The position numbers were made by a program, and so were the translations under genes. The notes under the pieces are model-generated. The model saw nothing but the letters and a program-made list of their open reading frames with translations, was not told the DNA's origin and searched no databases. A stretch of 64,000 nucleotides of DNA from an uncultured Gammaproteobacteria bacterium (lineage in GTDB: Bacteria; Pseudomonadota; Gammaproteobacteria; Pseudomonadales; Azotimanducaceae), in contig CAJWQG010000011.1 of assembly GCA_913045175.1 (NCBI GenBank), positions 1-64,000 of the forward strand. The letters run 5' to 3'. How positions within the stretch are numbered: position 1 is the stretch's first letter; each line of letters begins with the position of its first letter. Below are positions 63,241 to 64,000 of this stretch, piece after piece.

Positions 63241-64000
63241 ATGAGTCAGCACTACACCATCTACGGAGGACCGCTTTCTTATTTCAGTCGTAAGCTTCAG
63301 GCCGCTATGTTTTTTTACGGCGCTGATTTCACATTTGCTGAGAAAAGAGAGAACGATCCGGAGCTGATCGAAACAAGATCGGGGACTCACCAGGTTCCCG
63401 TTCTACATACGCCTGAGAACTGGATGATTGCGGACACGACGCCCATCATGCGGATGCTTGATGCCCGGTTCCCGGGGCGCGAAATGTTCCTGCCCGGTCC
63501 ATTGGGTGTATTGACGCACATCGTGGAGGAATATTTTGATGAGTGGATTGCTCGCACCATGGTGCATTATCGATGGCACTATGAAGAGAGTGCGCAGTAC
63601 GCTTCGATGGAGATCGCGTTGGGGGACCTGGACGCGGCTGCCGTCGTGCGAAGCTGGGGACCAAGGGCGTGCAGGGCGACTGGTACCGAAAGTGAAATAC
63701 AGCAGGAGCAGGCGGAACTTGAATACGTTCGTATAGTCGAAGCAATGGACGAACAACTCAAGGAATCTCGATATTTGCTTGGAGACAGGCCTTCAGCGGT
63801 AGATTGTATCGTGTTGGGTGGACTTTGGGCTCATACCAACAATGACCCAACACCTAAAAAGATGATGGCTAACTATCCACGGGTAACTGATTGGGCTGAC
63901 AATGCCGCTGATTGGGATGGCACGGGCGATCTGGTTCCGTTTCCGGAGTCGACGCCCTTTGCGAATTTTGTCCTGGACGAAATGAAGGATACCTACGCGC
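63241..64000 (+). CDS. Glutathione S-transferase family protein (runs off window)
   Basis: Open from ATG 63241, directly after the FAH stop (TAA-ATG), to the window end without a stop: 253 codons. The N-terminal thioredoxin-like domain (HYTIYGGPLSYFSRKLQAAMFFYG, THQVPVLHTPENWMIADTTPIMRML) and an alpha-helical C-terminal domain (YLLGDRPSAVDCIVLGGLWAHT) fit the GST fold. Serine or tyrosine near position 13-15 (LSYFS) could contact glutathione. The C-terminus lies beyond the window. It may work with the FAH-family protein on the same substrate. Confidence 0.8.
   Translation, partial: MSQHYTIYGGPLSYFSRKLQAAMFFYGADFTFAEKRENDPELIETRSGTHQVPVLHTPENWMIADTTPIMRMLDARFPGREMFLPGPLGVLTHIVEEYFDEWIARTMVHYRWHYEESAQYASMEIALGDLDAAAVVRSWGPRACRATGTESEIQQEQAELEYVRIVEAMDEQLKESRYLLGDRPSAVDCIVLGGLWAHTNNDPTPKKMMANYPRVTDWADNAADWDGTGDLVPFPESTPFANFVLDEMKDTYA

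Noticed and set aside
1-64000. tRNA, rRNA, prophage or integrative element
   Set aside because: I saw no cloverleaf, ribosomal motif, integrase, phage structural gene or att-like repeat; absence is by eye only.

Overview
The window reads as the chromosome of a free-living, probably marine, gammaproteobacterium. This is inferred from gene content: a pqiABC-type operon, an ECF sigma/ChrR pair with a lipid-modification operon, NeuC-like and LolA-like proteins, and many oxidoreductases and Fe(II)/2-oxoglutarate dioxygenases. There are no rRNA or tRNA genes, no CRISPR array, no prophage and no intact insertion sequence. Genes are tightly packed, often with 1-4 base start/stop overlaps.

1-14.0 kb is a catabolic block: an MFS transporter lacking its N-terminus, a LarA-type nickel racemase/epimerase homologue, a PhyH dioxygenase, a two-component pair whose kinase is frameshifted in a run of nine T, twin cyclase-family hydrolases, a TauD dioxygenase, then a divergent four-carbon sugar acid cluster (class II aldolase, two DUF1537 kinases, PdxA2-type dehydrogenase) with a serine hydrolase and an SDR that has lost the YxxxK motif. 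14.0-19.0 kb holds a methyltransferase, an APH-fold phosphotransferase, a luciferase-like monooxygenase and two MDR reductases.

19.1-26.2 kb is the most striking operon: pqiA, pqiB, pqiC, a LolA-like periplasmic protein and an RND/MMPL transporter carrying a C-terminal cyclic-nucleotide-binding domain, all translationally coupled. It looks like an envelope lipid-transport system with a built-in ligand sensor. A molybdenum hydroxylase pair and a NeuC/DegT pair follow (26.2-31.2 kb).

31.2-38.0 kb is a photooxidative-stress-type locus: ECF sigma factor, ChrR-like zinc anti-sigma and DUF1295 protein on one strand; FAD oxidoreductase, DUF1365, cyclopropane/methyl fatty acid synthase, a small double-glycine-leader peptide gene and a nitrilase on the other. 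A nearly symmetric pair of promoter-like sites lies between the arms.

38.0-46 kb contains a decayed MFS/spermidine-synthase-like gene, an envelope-glycan-like group (PTP-like phosphatase, GT2, flippase-like protein, purple acid phosphatase-like enzyme, GT87), and a remnant of an RND transporter ended by a MITE-like inverted repeat and linked to a TetR gene with candidate operators. 46.7-54.4 kb holds a nitronate monooxygenase, two more Fe/2OG dioxygenases, a sulfatase-sulfotransferase-SGNH hydrolase operon and three genes I do not recognise. 54.5-64 kb holds a second two-component system, an acyl-CoA synthetase-like enzyme, a decaying pair of ABC exporter half-transporters, a fumarylacetoacetase-family protein and a GST running off the end. 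At least three genes carry in-frame stops or deletions, so gene decay is a theme of this window.
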